This document shows, one piece after another, positions 50,386 through 61,377 of a stretch of 64,000 nucleotides of DNA. The translations under genes and the position numbers were made by a program. Under the pieces are notes generated by a model. The model had not been told where the DNA came from. It did no database searches and saw nothing but the letters and a program-made list of their open reading frames with translations. The DNA comes from Pycnococcus provasolii. Its lineage: Eukaryota > Chlorophyta > Pseudoscourfieldiophyceae > Pseudoscourfieldiales. The stretch covers positions 1 to 64,000 of the forward strand of contig CP150574.1 of NCBI GenBank assembly GCA_049487715.1. Reading direction: 5' to 3'. The first letter of the stretch is position 1, and each line of letters opens with the position of its first letter.

Positions 50386-50459
50386 GGACACCTTGTAAAA
50401 AGTAAAAGAAAAAGGATGTGTACATTACGGTTTTGTTTTTGGTACTAGTATAAAGAGAA

Positions 50460-50972
50460 CTACCGACGTCCCGTGCCAGCAAGTCCGGCACGTTCGCGGC
50501 AGGGTCCTGAGGGATCAAGTGGACCACCACGTGCAAGCAACGAGTCCACCGCGGTGTTGATGGCGTCAATTCTTGCGCTCGTCGCCTCGTAGGCTGCTGA
50601 CACATCCGCAGCCGCAGCGCCATCCACCGCGCTTTCCGTTCCCGGAAGAGGGTTTGTCGACAGCAGCCACGGCAAGTTGTTGGCGTCCGCCTCACTCTGG
50701 ATCAAAACAGGGTGTGCCGTCCAGTGTCTGAGCGCAGGTCTCGAAGCGTCCGCGAGCGCGCGCATCTCCACTCCCACCACCTCCAAGGCATTCAGCACGT
50801 CTTGGTGCTGCTGCTGTGTCGCAGACGCGTCCAACGCCGTGGCTGTCTCCAGCTGCCTGACGTTCTCCGTGAGCCTGTGTATCTTCAGCAACACGTCGTT
50901 GGCGCGCGCGCGCACCACGGACAGGTTTCCTCCACCAGGCTGTGGTGACAGCACCGTCTCGGCCGCCGACAT
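50460..50972 (-). CDS. Mediator subunit 8-like protein
   Basis: 170 residues. An N-terminal helix (NDVLLKIHRLTENVRQLETA) is followed by a short hydrophobic stretch and NLPWLLSTNPLPGTE, comparable to the DYLRTKPDPEVE block of MED8, which lies in the Mediator head module. Length is short for MED8 and the match is limited to these blocks, so the assignment is tentative. The ATG at 50972 is the first that gives an acceptable protein. Confidence 0.45.
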   Translation of the reverse strand: MSAAETVLSPQPGGGNLSVVRARANDVLLKIHRLTENVRQLETATALDASATQQQHQDVLNALEVVGVEMRALADASRPALRHWTAHPVLIQSEADANNLPWLLSTNPLPGTESAVDGAAAADVSAAYEATSARIDAINTAVDSLLARGGPLDPSGPCRERAGLAGTGRR

Positions 50973-51189
50973 CAGGAAAATGAAACGAATGAGGTTTTTC
51001 CAGCACTGTCGGGGACAGCGGGGTCGTGGGGAACCGTCGTAGATCTTTTGTCCGCTTTGGGTGAAATTGGGAAGTTGGGGATCCCGGTCGTGCCTTTTTT
51101 TTTGTGAATTGTGTGTGTGTGAAGCAGTCTCTACAGAATGCTCAGTTGCAGCCTGCAGGCGCAACTTCAGCAGTTGCAACAACAACGGA

Positions 51190-51770
51190 CACCAAGCGTC
51201 CATGGGACAAAGCGGACAAGAAGCACCTCAGCCTGAATTCTTTCTCCGAGGAGTAGAGGACCAAAAGGTGATGGACCAATGTGATCTTCCTCGATGACGT
51301 GGCGGATGCATACCGCCAACTACCAAACCGCGATCCAGGTGCAACAGCGGTCATGTACTATGACCCGGCGCGAGCGCAGGTCATGGTCCGCGAGATCTAC
51401 GGCCTTAACTTCGGTCTCAAATCAGCGCCGGCGTAGTTCTGCCGCGGTGCCGCCCCCCCCCCCCCAGTTAGTCTTGAAACCATGCGCTGCTTGCTTGGGA
51501 TATGCAGTGGATTAACGGTCGAGACAAGCGATGGGGCAAGGTCCTCACCCGCCGCGCCGACGAACAGAGGAACAGAGCCGGTGCGGGTGCGCCTCCGCCT
51601 GAACTTGAAGTGTTTGACGTGACGGGAACGTTGCCTTTCGTGGAGGCTCATGCCAATGAAGCGATGCAACAACGCGCGTTCGCGGCCCCCGGCATCTTTC
51701 ACGGGTTGGTTGACGTGATCGATCCCGAGTCCCGACTCGCAACAAAGCACGTTGGACAGCCTTAAGGCGC
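51190..51770 (+). pseudogene. Decayed reverse transcriptase of a retroelement
   Basis: Conceptual translation shows two RT blocks in one frame: KHLSLNSFSEE near 51221-51253 and, from about 51282, IFLDDVADAYRQLPNRDP and REIYGLNFGLKSAPA followed by FCR, the region before the polymerase YxDD box. In-frame stops (TAG near 51254, TGA near 51269, TAG near 51433, where Gln is usual) and a 13-base C run at 51453-51465 break it. The catalytic YxDD motif was not found. The style (FG-KSAP) fits DIRS- or Ty3-like elements, but class is not certain. No terminal repeats were seen. Confidence 0.7.
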
Positions 51771-52306
51771 GGGCGACATCCGCGGCGCAGAATGCTGCGA
51801 CTCGCCCCGCTCGACGTACGTTCGACAGCCGGGTTCGAAAGCTAGACCTAACCCACCCAGATTCTCAACAACACGTGCGCGGCCTTGCCACACTCGCCGA
51901 CTCGTTCAACAACGCTGCTGCGCGAAACGCAGGCGGCCAGGAGTTCGACGTCGCAAGAGGAGCGTACCGCCACCTCTTCGGGCCGCCACGTTCGAGACCG
52001 CAGCCACAGCCACAGCCGCCACGCCACAACCAACCACCACCTGACTTTGCCAACTTTGCCGCAGCTAAGCCAGCTATGTTTCATCAATACCAACAATACC
52101 GCGCGGGCGGTGGTGGCGCATACGGAGCCGCAGGCGCGGGCGGTGCACCACCAGGCGCGGGCGGTGGTGGCTTTGCCGCAGGCGCGGGCGGTGGTGGCTT
52201 TGCCGCAGGCGCGGGCGGTGGTGGCTTTGCCGCAGGCGCGGGCGGTGCACCAGGCGCGGGCGGTGGTGGCGCACGCAACCTGCGGGAGCCGGAGCAAACG
52301 AGCTAG
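51766..52306 (+). pseudogene. Glycine-rich ORF, possible gag-like remnant
   Basis: An open frame without a good ATG, next to the reverse-transcriptase remnant. It encodes a helical segment (ATLADSFNNAAARNAGGQ), a Gln/Pro-rich patch and Gly/Ala repeats. Part of the same dead element is a reasonable guess; a separate gene cannot be excluded. Confidence 0.3.
52154..52245 (+). repeat. 27-bp x 3 minisatellite
   Basis: Three copies of a unit beginning GGCGCGGGCGGTGGTGGC and encoding Gly/Ala repeats (GAGGGGFAA), plus a partial copy. Confidence 0.85.
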
Positions 52307-52493
52307 TCGAGCTGAGCACCCCGGTGTCCGACCTCGAGAAGGCGGATGCACTAGCAGGGGAAGAAATACTCACCATGAATTCTCCTATTTGGTACGTACA
52401 CGCACCTAGCCACAGCTTTGTTCACAAGTGAAGAGTAGTATTACACAAACGACTTTATTTTTTACATGTGGCACGTGCTTCGCACGCTTCTCA

Positions 52494-53069
52494 CTACTTT
52501 GGTTTTGCCACGCCGAGTAGCCACCGCACGCCGTCGTCCACACCCTCCCTTTTCGCCGCCGAGCAGCTTTGTATTCGCCAAGACCTCGTCGCGCCCAGCT
52601 CCGTGTCAAGTTTTAGGCTTGAGGCGACGTCGGCTGGCGCAGCGGCGTGCATAAGGTCCATCTTGTTGGCGCACACCAGTATGGGTAGTTTGTTAGGCAA
52701 GCCGCTCGCGACGCTCTTCAGCGCGCCGTGCGCCTCCTCGAATCTCGTGTGGTCCGCAGCATCGACAACGAAGAGCACGGCATCCGTCTCATTGTAGTAC
52801 GCCGTCCAGAGCTTATGGTATAGCCTCTGGCCAGACATGTCGACGACCGCGAGCTTGCTTTTTCCGAGCTCAAACTTCTCGACGGAGAATCCGAGCGTGG
52901 GTGCGATTTCGCCAGGTGTTTGCGCCGCCGTTCCTTTCGCTTCGTTCGCCGACGCGCGCAGCGAGTGCACGAGCGTCGTTTTCCCGCTGTTGTCTAGTCC
53001 GACGACAAGCAGGCGCAGTTTTGCCTTCTTGAGTCCGAGCGCGACGAGCAGACGCCGCACGACACCCAT
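52494..53069 (-). CDS. ARL6: ARL6 / BBS3, Arf-like GTPase of the BBSome
   Basis: Recruits the BBSome coat to ciliary membranes when bound to GTP. 191 residues against about 186 in animals. Motifs: MGVVRRLLVALGLKK start (amphipathic helix, MGLLDRLSVLLGLKKK in human), GLDNSGKTT P-loop, PTLGFSVEKF switch I, DMSGQRLYHKLW switch II (ARL6-type DMSGQ rather than ARF-type DVGGQ), NKMD and CSA-like specificity loops. Gly2 is kept, although ARL6 is not myristoylated. It diverges from IFT172, another ciliary gene, across 964 bp. Confidence 0.88.
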   Translation of the reverse strand: MGVVRRLLVALGLKKAKLRLLVVGLDNSGKTTLVHSLRASANEAKGTAAQTPGEIAPTLGFSVEKFELGKSKLAVVDMSGQRLYHKLWTAYYNETDAVLFVVDAADHTRFEEAHGALKSVASGLPNKLPILVCANKMDLMHAAAPADVASSLKLDTELGATRSWRIQSCSAAKREGVDDGVRWLLGVAKPK

Positions 53070-54033
53070 GGTGAGGCAACAGTGTGACGAGTGATGTTTG
53101 GCGCGGCGTGAGGCCTAGGGCAGTTTGAACTTACCAAACAAGCCCCTGGGGACGATCCCGCGGGAGGAGGACCACCTTGCTACTGACTGACTAAAACGAC
53201 TTTTTACGCCCGATGGGTGCTGTTTTATTATTTATCGCGACCCCGAAGGTGGTCAAGATTACCATACCGTAGGGTAGGAATACCAGGCTGCCATCAGCGA
53301 AAATGAAAACTTGAAAAGCATGCGGGCAAGGTTGAGAGTTGAGGTGGGCAGTCAAGGCGCTTGAGGTTGCAAGGCGAAGAACGAGGCGTGCCAGGACCAG
53401 CCGGGTGCCACAATAGTCTAATGTGGCCGGCCCCCTTGTGCAGCAGCCTTGCCCTGCAGAACCCTTCCCTGCACGGCTGGAGCTCCCAGGGGCAGAGGTG
53501 TCTCGCACTTGGCAAGTCGGCAAGTCCCAGACTCCCAGGCCGGCCTCCAGGTGAGCCTGATAGGTACGCTACCATGGAGCTTTCCCCTTTCCCCTTTCCC
53601 GTCTGCCCGTTCAAACCAACGAAAACTCGGAGATTCTCTCCAAAGTCCAAACAAAGCCTTTGATGCTTGCAAAGTGTCAAGCCCATTTTACCGAAGTACA
53701 GAACAGAACAAGCCAGAACAAGAAGGTAATACTGTAAGCCGCGGCCCGCTTGAGAGACTTGAGGAGGAGAGGAGAGCAGCCCCACCTCAAGGTAATAAGG
53801 TTTAGAAAAAGTACGTCTACCACTCGCAGGTCCCATGCAACGACAACGACGGATCCCCTTCTCATCCTCCACCTGCTCTTCTGACCCGCTTCCCCCGGGG
53901 TCTCCGGGAGAGTTCTCCAAGGGACCGACCCGTTGGCGCCATTGGGACCCCTGCTTCTGCTTGCCCTGTTCATTCCACTTTGCCTGCTTTTGCCCACCTC
54001 AGCTTCGGGCCGCGCCTCGCAGTTCTCGGCACC
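53070..54033. promoter_or_regulatory. Divergent intergenic region, ARL6 / IFT172
   Basis: The largest gene-free divergent space here, 964 bp. It includes a 208-codon minus-strand ORF (53294-53920) with unlike-neighbour composition and no family features, judged spurious. Two GGCCGGCC boxes lie near 53427 and 53539. A shared ciliary promoter is an inference. Confidence 0.5.
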
Positions 54034-57000
54034 ATGCACGTCAGGCACTCGAAGACCATCCTGCCGCCCACCGAGGGCATATCCAAAGTCGCGTCACTCG
54101 CATGGGCGCCCAACTCCAGGAGACTCGCGGCCGTTACCGCTGATCGCATCGTCCACCTCTTCGACGACAACGGGGAAAGAAAGGACAAGTTCTCAACCAA
54201 ACCTAGCAACGCGCAGGGGCCGAAGAACTATGCGGTGAGAAGCATGGCGTTCTCGCCGGACAGCACAAAGCTGGCCATCGCGCAGAGCGACAACATCGTC
54301 TTCGTCTACAAGCTAGGAGTCAACTGGGGAGACAAAAAGTCCATCTGCAACAAATTCCTGCAGGCGTCGCCCGTGACGTGCGTCTGCTGGCCATCCACGA
54401 GGCCTCACGAGGTGGTGTTCGGGCTCGCAGAAGGACGCGTCAAGGTGGGACAGCTCAAGACTAACAAACCCGCCAGGCTCTACGAGCACCCGGAGGGAAG
54501 CTACGTCGTCTCCGTCTGCACGTCCGTCGACGGCGGGTCCATCCTCAGCGGACACGCGGACGGCTCCATGTGGAGGTTTGGTTTCGAGGACGGATCGGCG
54601 CCGAGCGGGAGGTTCGCGCAGCACCCGTGCGTGCCGTACGGACTCGCGTGGGGACACTCCATCGTCGCGGCGGGAAACGACCGCAAGGTGGTGTTCTACG
54701 GACGCGACGGCGCCGTCGTGCAGACGTTCGACTACTCCAACGAAAAGAGCGTTGGGCCGTTCACGTCCGCGTGCTTCAACCCCAGCGGCGAGACGTGCGC
54801 CGTTGGCACGAAGGATAGGTTCATGCTGTTCACGTACTCCGCTCGACGCGGTGCGTGGGAGGAGTCGGGCACGAAGGTGGTCGATAACATGCTCTCCGTC
54901 ACCAGCTTCGGGTGGAAGCCGGATGGTTCTAAGCTCGCCGTCGGCGCGCTGTGTGGCGGCGTGGACCTGTACGACACTTGCGTGCGCAAGGTGGTGTACC
55001 GCAGCGCGTTCGAGTACACGTACGTCTCCACGAGCCAGGTGATCGTCAAGAGAATCGCGACGGGAAGTCGCATCGTGCTGAAGAGCCACTTCGGGTACGC
55101 CATCAACAAGATTCAGGTGTACGACGACAGGTTCCTCGTCGGGCGAACGGCCGAGACGCTGCTATGCGGCGACATGGAGACGTGCAAGCTCTCGGAGATT
55201 CCGTGGAATGGCAGTGGGCAGGAGAGGTTCTTCTTCGACTCGCAGCAAGTGTGCATGGTGTACAACGCAGGCGAGCTGAGCCTCGTCGAGTACGGGCGCA
55301 ACGAGGTGATTGGAACATGCCGCACGGAGCACATGTCGCCATTCCTCATCTCGGTGCGAATCAACGAGGCTCGCGGCGACTTTGCGAGCTCCAAAAAGGT
55401 GGCGTACCTTCTCGACCTTCACACCATTCGCGTCCACGACCTCGAGACGACCATGGCGGCGGGAACCATCAGCCACGATTCGCGAATCGACTGGCTGGAA
55501 TTGAACGAGCGTGCGAGCCACCTGCTCTTCCGCGACAAGAAGAGGCGCCTTCACCTCTACGACATTGCCAAGGCTGAACGCACGACGCTGCTGTCGTACT
55601 GCTCGTACGTGCAGTGGGTGCCAGGCTCGGATGTCGTCGTGGCACAAAACCGTGGAAACCTCTGCGTTTGGTACTCGATCAGCGCGCCCGACCGCGTGAC
55701 GCAGTTCCCGATCCGTGGCGAGGTGGAGGATATCGAGCGCGCCAACGGGCGCACCGAGGTTGTGGTCGACGAGGGCATCAACACCGTGAGCTACGCTCTC
55801 GACGAGCAGCTGATCGACTTTGGATCCGCGCTCGAGGCGAAGGACTACGACCGCGCGGTGGACATCCTCGACCCTCTCGAGAAGTCGCCCGAGACGGAGG
55901 CGATGTGGTCGAGGTTGAGCAGCCTCGCGCTCGACGACTCGAAGCTTCACATCGCCGAGCGCTGCTACGCTGCCATGGGAGATGTCGCGAAGAGCCGATA
56001 TCTGCACAAGTTGCTCAAGGCTGGGCAGAGGGCGAGCGCAGACACGGGTGCCGCGGCGGCGGACGCCTACGAGGTGAAGGCTAAGCTCGCGATTCTGTCG
56101 AACCAGTGGAGTGTGGCGGAGGGCATTCTTCTCGACCAGGGGCGAGTCGACGAGGCCATACAGATGTTCTGCGAGGCTCACCGCTACGACGACGCCATTC
56201 GCGTGGCTGAGTCGAAGGGGCATCCCGAGACGGAGACGCTGAGGAGAAACCACTACCAGTGGCTCGTCGCGACAGGGCAGGAGGACAAGGCTGGCGACCT
56301 CAAGCGCAACGAGGGCGACCTCATGGCTGCCATTTCGCTGTACCTGAAGGGCGGCGTTCCAGGAAAGGCGAGCGATGCCATCGTGCTTGCAAACGACTCC
56401 GGAACTCCCGTGGAGGGCGGTCTCATAGATACGGTGTCGAACGCGCTCGCGCGTGCGGGCATGAACGAAAAGGCTGGCGACTTCTACGAGTCTCTTGGCA
56501 AGCCGGTGCAGGCGCTGGAGTCGTACAAGCAGGGTAAGGCCTTCTCGCGTGCGGTAGAGCTGAGCCGCCGCGAGTTCCCCAGCGAGGTGAAGAACCTGGA
56601 GGGACTGTGGGGCGACTGGCTCGTCAGCATGAGGCAGCACGACGCCGCGATCAACCACTTTGTCGAGGCTGGCGAGAGCATCAAGGCGATCGAGGCGGCA
56701 CTCGAGTGCCGCCAGTGGAACAAGGCTGTTCAGATCATGGAGTCACAGCCGCGCGAGGTGTCGCAGCCATTCTACGGCAAGCTCGCGAAGCAGTGCGAGG
56801 CGACGGGCAGCTACAACGAGGCGGAGAAGTACTACATCCGCGCGGGCATGCCGCAGGCGGCTGTGCAGATGCTCACCAACGCGGGTCTATTCGACCAGGC
56901 TCACAAGGTGGCGGTCTCGCATCTCACGGACTCCGAGGCGTCGACGCTCTACACGCAGCGCGCGAGGGAGCTCGAGCAGGAGGGACGCTTGAAGGAGGCG

Positions 57001-59343
57001 GAGAAGATGTACGTCAGCGTCCGCGAGTACGACCTCGCAATCCAGATGTACAAGGACGCGCGCGAGTTTGACAACATGGTCAGGCTCGTGCGCATATACA
57101 GGAAGGATCTGCTCCGCGAGACTCACCAGCACCTCGCGCAGCAGCTCGAGAGCGACGGCATCTACAAGCAGGCGGAGACGCATTACGTCGAGGCATCGGA
57201 TTGGAAGTCTGCCGTGCAAATGTACCGCTCGCACGACATGTGGGACGATGCGCTCCGCGTGGCAAAGCTGCACGGTGGCATCAACGCGTCGAGGCAGGTG
57301 GCGTACGCGTGGGCCGTCTCGCTCGGAGGCGACGAGGGTGCGCAGCTGCTGACCAAGTTTGGTCTCGTCGAGCAGGCTATCGAGTATGCGATGGAGACTG
57401 GGGCATTCGGGCATGCCTTTGAGCTGTCCGAAGCTTCGATGCGGCAGAAGCTGCCGGAGGTTCACCTCAAGTACGCCATGTTTCTCGAAGACGAAGGTCG
57501 CTTCAAGGAGGCTGAGGATGAATTCATCAAGGCTGGCAAGCCCAAGGAGGCGATTGAAATGTACACTCACCAGCGCGAGTTCACGTTCGCTATGTCCATT
57601 GCGGAGCGCTACGAGCCGTCGGCGGTGAACGATGTGACGGTGGCGCAGGCGCAGGCGCATGCTGAGGCTAAGGAATTCGGACCAGCCGAGAGCCTGTTCC
57701 TCAAGGCGAAGCACCCGGACGCCGCCGTTCGCATGTACAAGCAGAACAGCATGTGGGAGGAAGCCCTGCGCGTGGCAGAGGACTACCTTCCATCCGCGGT
57801 GCCAGAGCTGCATGCTCAGCTCGTCGCTTCCGTTGGCGGTCGAGCGAGTGCAGCGGAAGCCCCCGTTGGCGCAGGTGGCGGTGCCGGCGCTGCGGGCGGT
57901 GGTGCGGACGATGGCATGGACGCGATCGTGGGTCATGCGAAGCGCCTCGAGTCGACGGCCAACTTCAGTCAGGCTGTGGACGTGTACCTGAGCCTGACGA
58001 AGGACATGTGCAGCAACCTTGACACGCTCGAGCACGCGTGGGAGTCCGCGGTTCGTCTCGCGATGACTCGGTGCCAAGATCGCACCGCGTCCGTTGTGGC
58101 GATGGTCAGCGCCCGGCTCATCGACATTGGGCGTTTCGAGCAGGCTGCAGAGATCCAGGAGGGCATCGACAACCTGCGCGAGGCTGCGGATGCGTACATT
58201 CTCGGCGGTCTTTGGGACAAGGCTCGAGCCATTGGCAATCGCGATGCGCAGATCAGCGAGTACGTCGAGTCGCGGTACCGATCGGAGGGTGGCGGTGGTG
58301 CGGCTGATGCCATCTCCGCCTCCGCCGCGGCGGCTTCCGACGTCGCCACCGCGGCTGGCGGTCGAAGGGCGGAGGAGCTTGCGGATGCGGGTGAATGGGA
58401 TCTCGCTCTCCAGCAGGCTGCCGTCGAGGGCCTCGATGTTCAGGCGAAGTTGTCGATCCAGCGTGCGAAGCAGCTCGCTCAGGGTGGACGCTGCGACGAG
58501 GCGGCTCGCATTCTCGCCACGAATGAGGCGCCGAACGACCTGCAACATTACGACCTGTACATGCACATCGCGGAAACGGTTCTCGCGCTGCCAACCGAGA
58601 AGGCATTCCGTGAGGAGGCACTGCAGCATTCCAAGACATTCCTGCACAAGGTTGTGAATCGCATGAATGAGAACATGGACATGCACAACGAATCTAGGAT
58701 AAAAATGACGAAGCTGCTCGAGGCGTGCCACTACAGCGCGAACCTGCTTCGATGCAAGGCGGAGGGATGGGATGATCTCGTCGCGAAGTGCTCTGTTAGT
58801 CTCTGCCGCTACGTGAGCTCTGCCCTGCCCGCGGATAGCGTCTTCTTCGATGCGGGCATGGCTTGCATGCACGTGAAGCGCTACGGAACTGCATTCGTGA
58901 TGCTGAACAGATTCCTGGACATTATCGAGGCGATTGACGAGGGTGACAGCGCAAGTGCTTTGGAGAATTCCGACTTCGTGGATACGGACATCCCTTACGA
59001 CTTCCCCATCCCAACGAACCACGCGGTGAGCGAGGAAAAGCGTGAGGAGGCGAGAGAGTGGGTGCTGAGCGTGAGCATGGAGGCGGAGATGGAGCAGAGT
59101 CTTGGGCAGCGCGTTTGCGGCCACTGTGGCTCGGACACGTACGAGGGTGGCCTGAAGTGCCACCATTGTCAGAACACCACGGACGCGTGCATCGTGTCAG
59201 GTGCACCTATTCCTCCCGGCGAACGCGTCGCTCCTATCAAGGGTCGTCCCGAGATCACTGCGAGGAAGGCGGACTGGAACACGTTCATCGCCAAGTTCAA
59301 CATTGAGCCGTGGACAGGCACGCTTGCCAATCCCGTGTACTAG
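54034..59343 (+). CDS. IFT172: Intraflagellar transport protein 172 (IFT172)
   Basis: Largest subunit of the IFT-B complex that carries cargo to the flagellar tip. 1,769 residues, matching the family. N-terminal WD40 blades match IFT172: HSKTILPPTEGISKV, FDDNGERKDKFSTKPSN, AFSPDSTKLAIAQSDNIVFVYK, WGDKKSICNKF. From about residue 620 to the end are TPR-like helical repeats (AIQMFCEAHRYDDAIRV, SYNEAEKYYIRAG), then a C-terminal CxxC-CxxC zinc-like motif (CGHCGS, CHHC). The ATG at 54034 has an ACCATG context and gives the standard MH start; an in-frame extension has no ATG. Single exon of 5.3 kb. Confidence 0.96.
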   Translation: MHVRHSKTILPPTEGISKVASLAWAPNSRRLAAVTADRIVHLFDDNGERKDKFSTKPSNAQGPKNYAVRSMAFSPDSTKLAIAQSDNIVFVYKLGVNWGDKKSICNKFLQASPVTCVCWPSTRPHEVVFGLAEGRVKVGQLKTNKPARLYEHPEGSYVVSVCTSVDGGSILSGHADGSMWRFGFEDGSAPSGRFAQHPCVPYGLAWGHSIVAAGNDRKVVFYGRDGAVVQTFDYSNEKSVGPFTSACFNPSGETCAVGTKDRFMLFTYSARRGAWEESGTKVVDNMLSVTSFGWKPDGSKLAVGALCGGVDLYDTCVRKVVYRSAFEYTYVSTSQVIVKRIATGSRIVLKSHFGYAINKIQVYDDRFLVGRTAETLLCGDMETCKLSEIPWNGSGQERFFFDSQQVCMVYNAGELSLVEYGRNEVIGTCRTEHMSPFLISVRINEARGDFASSKKVAYLLDLHTIRVHDLETTMAAGTISHDSRIDWLELNERASHLLFRDKKRRLHLYDIAKAERTTLLSYCSYVQWVPGSDVVVAQNRGNLCVWYSISAPDRVTQFPIRGEVEDIERANGRTEVVVDEGINTVSYALDEQLIDFGSALEAKDYDRAVDILDPLEKSPETEAMWSRLSSLALDDSKLHIAERCYAAMGDVAKSRYLHKLLKAGQRASADTGAAAADAYEVKAKLAILSNQWSVAEGILLDQGRVDEAIQMFCEAHRYDDAIRVAESKGHPETETLRRNHYQWLVATGQEDKAGDLKRNEGDLMAAISLYLKGGVPGKASDAIVLANDSGTPVEGGLIDTVSNALARAGMNEKAGDFYESLGKPVQALESYKQGKAFSRAVELSRREFPSEVKNLEGLWGDWLVSMRQHDAAINHFVEAGESIKAIEAALECRQWNKAVQIMESQPREVSQPFYGKLAKQCEATGSYNEAEKYYIRAGMPQAAVQMLTNAGLFDQAHKVAVSHLTDSEASTLYTQRARELEQEGRLKEAEKMYVSVREYDLAIQMYKDAREFDNMVRLVRIYRKDLLRETHQHLAQQLESDGIYKQAETHYVEASDWKSAVQMYRSHDMWDDALRVAKLHGGINASRQVAYAWAVSLGGDEGAQLLTKFGLVEQAIEYAMETGAFGHAFELSEASMRQKLPEVHLKYAMFLEDEGRFKEAEDEFIKAGKPKEAIEMYTHQREFTFAMSIAERYEPSAVNDVTVAQAQAHAEAKEFGPAESLFLKAKHPDAAVRMYKQNSMWEEALRVAEDYLPSAVPELHAQLVASVGGRASAAEAPVGAGGGAGAAGGGADDGMDAIVGHAKRLESTANFSQAVDVYLSLTKDMCSNLDTLEHAWESAVRLAMTRCQDRTASVVAMVSARLIDIGRFEQAAEIQEGIDNLREAADAYILGGLWDKARAIGNRDAQISEYVESRYRSEGGGGAADAISASAAAASDVATAAGGRRAEELADAGEWDLALQQAAVEGLDVQAKLSIQRAKQLAQGGRCDEAARILATNEAPNDLQHYDLYMHIAETVLALPTEKAFREEALQHSKTFLHKVVNRMNENMDMHNESRIKMTKLLEACHYSANLLRCKAEGWDDLVAKCSVSLCRYVSSALPADSVFFDAGMACMHVKRYGTAFVMLNRFLDIIEAIDEGDSASALENSDFVDTDIPYDFPIPTNHAVSEEKREEAREWVLSVSMEAEMEQSLGQRVCGHCGSDTYEGGLKCHHCQNTTDACIVSGAPIPPGERVAPIKGRPEITARKADWNTFIAKFNIEPWTGTLANPVY

Positions 59344-59593
59344 AAGATATATACATTTTTTTGTATATCTTGGCAATGTTGAGTGTGATTCCTAACGTGA
59401 CGAGAAGGAAGGGGTGGAGTCTCTTTTGATTGAAAATCATTTTTATTATTCCCTCTGGTGTCGTTTCCCTTCTTGTAACGACGCCATTCTTTGGTCAACA
59501 GTGACTTCTGATCAACCGCCAACACGGTCCCAAACATTGAATTTTTTGAGAACACAGGGAAAAAGAATTCGTAATGTTTAACGTTTACACGGA

Positions 59594-61377
<1,784 letters not shown>

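Noticed and set aside
53294-53920. 208-codon minus-strand ORF between ARL6 and IFT172
   Set aside because: Residue composition is unlike its neighbours, with no motif or plausible fold, and it fills most of the space expected to be a promoter.
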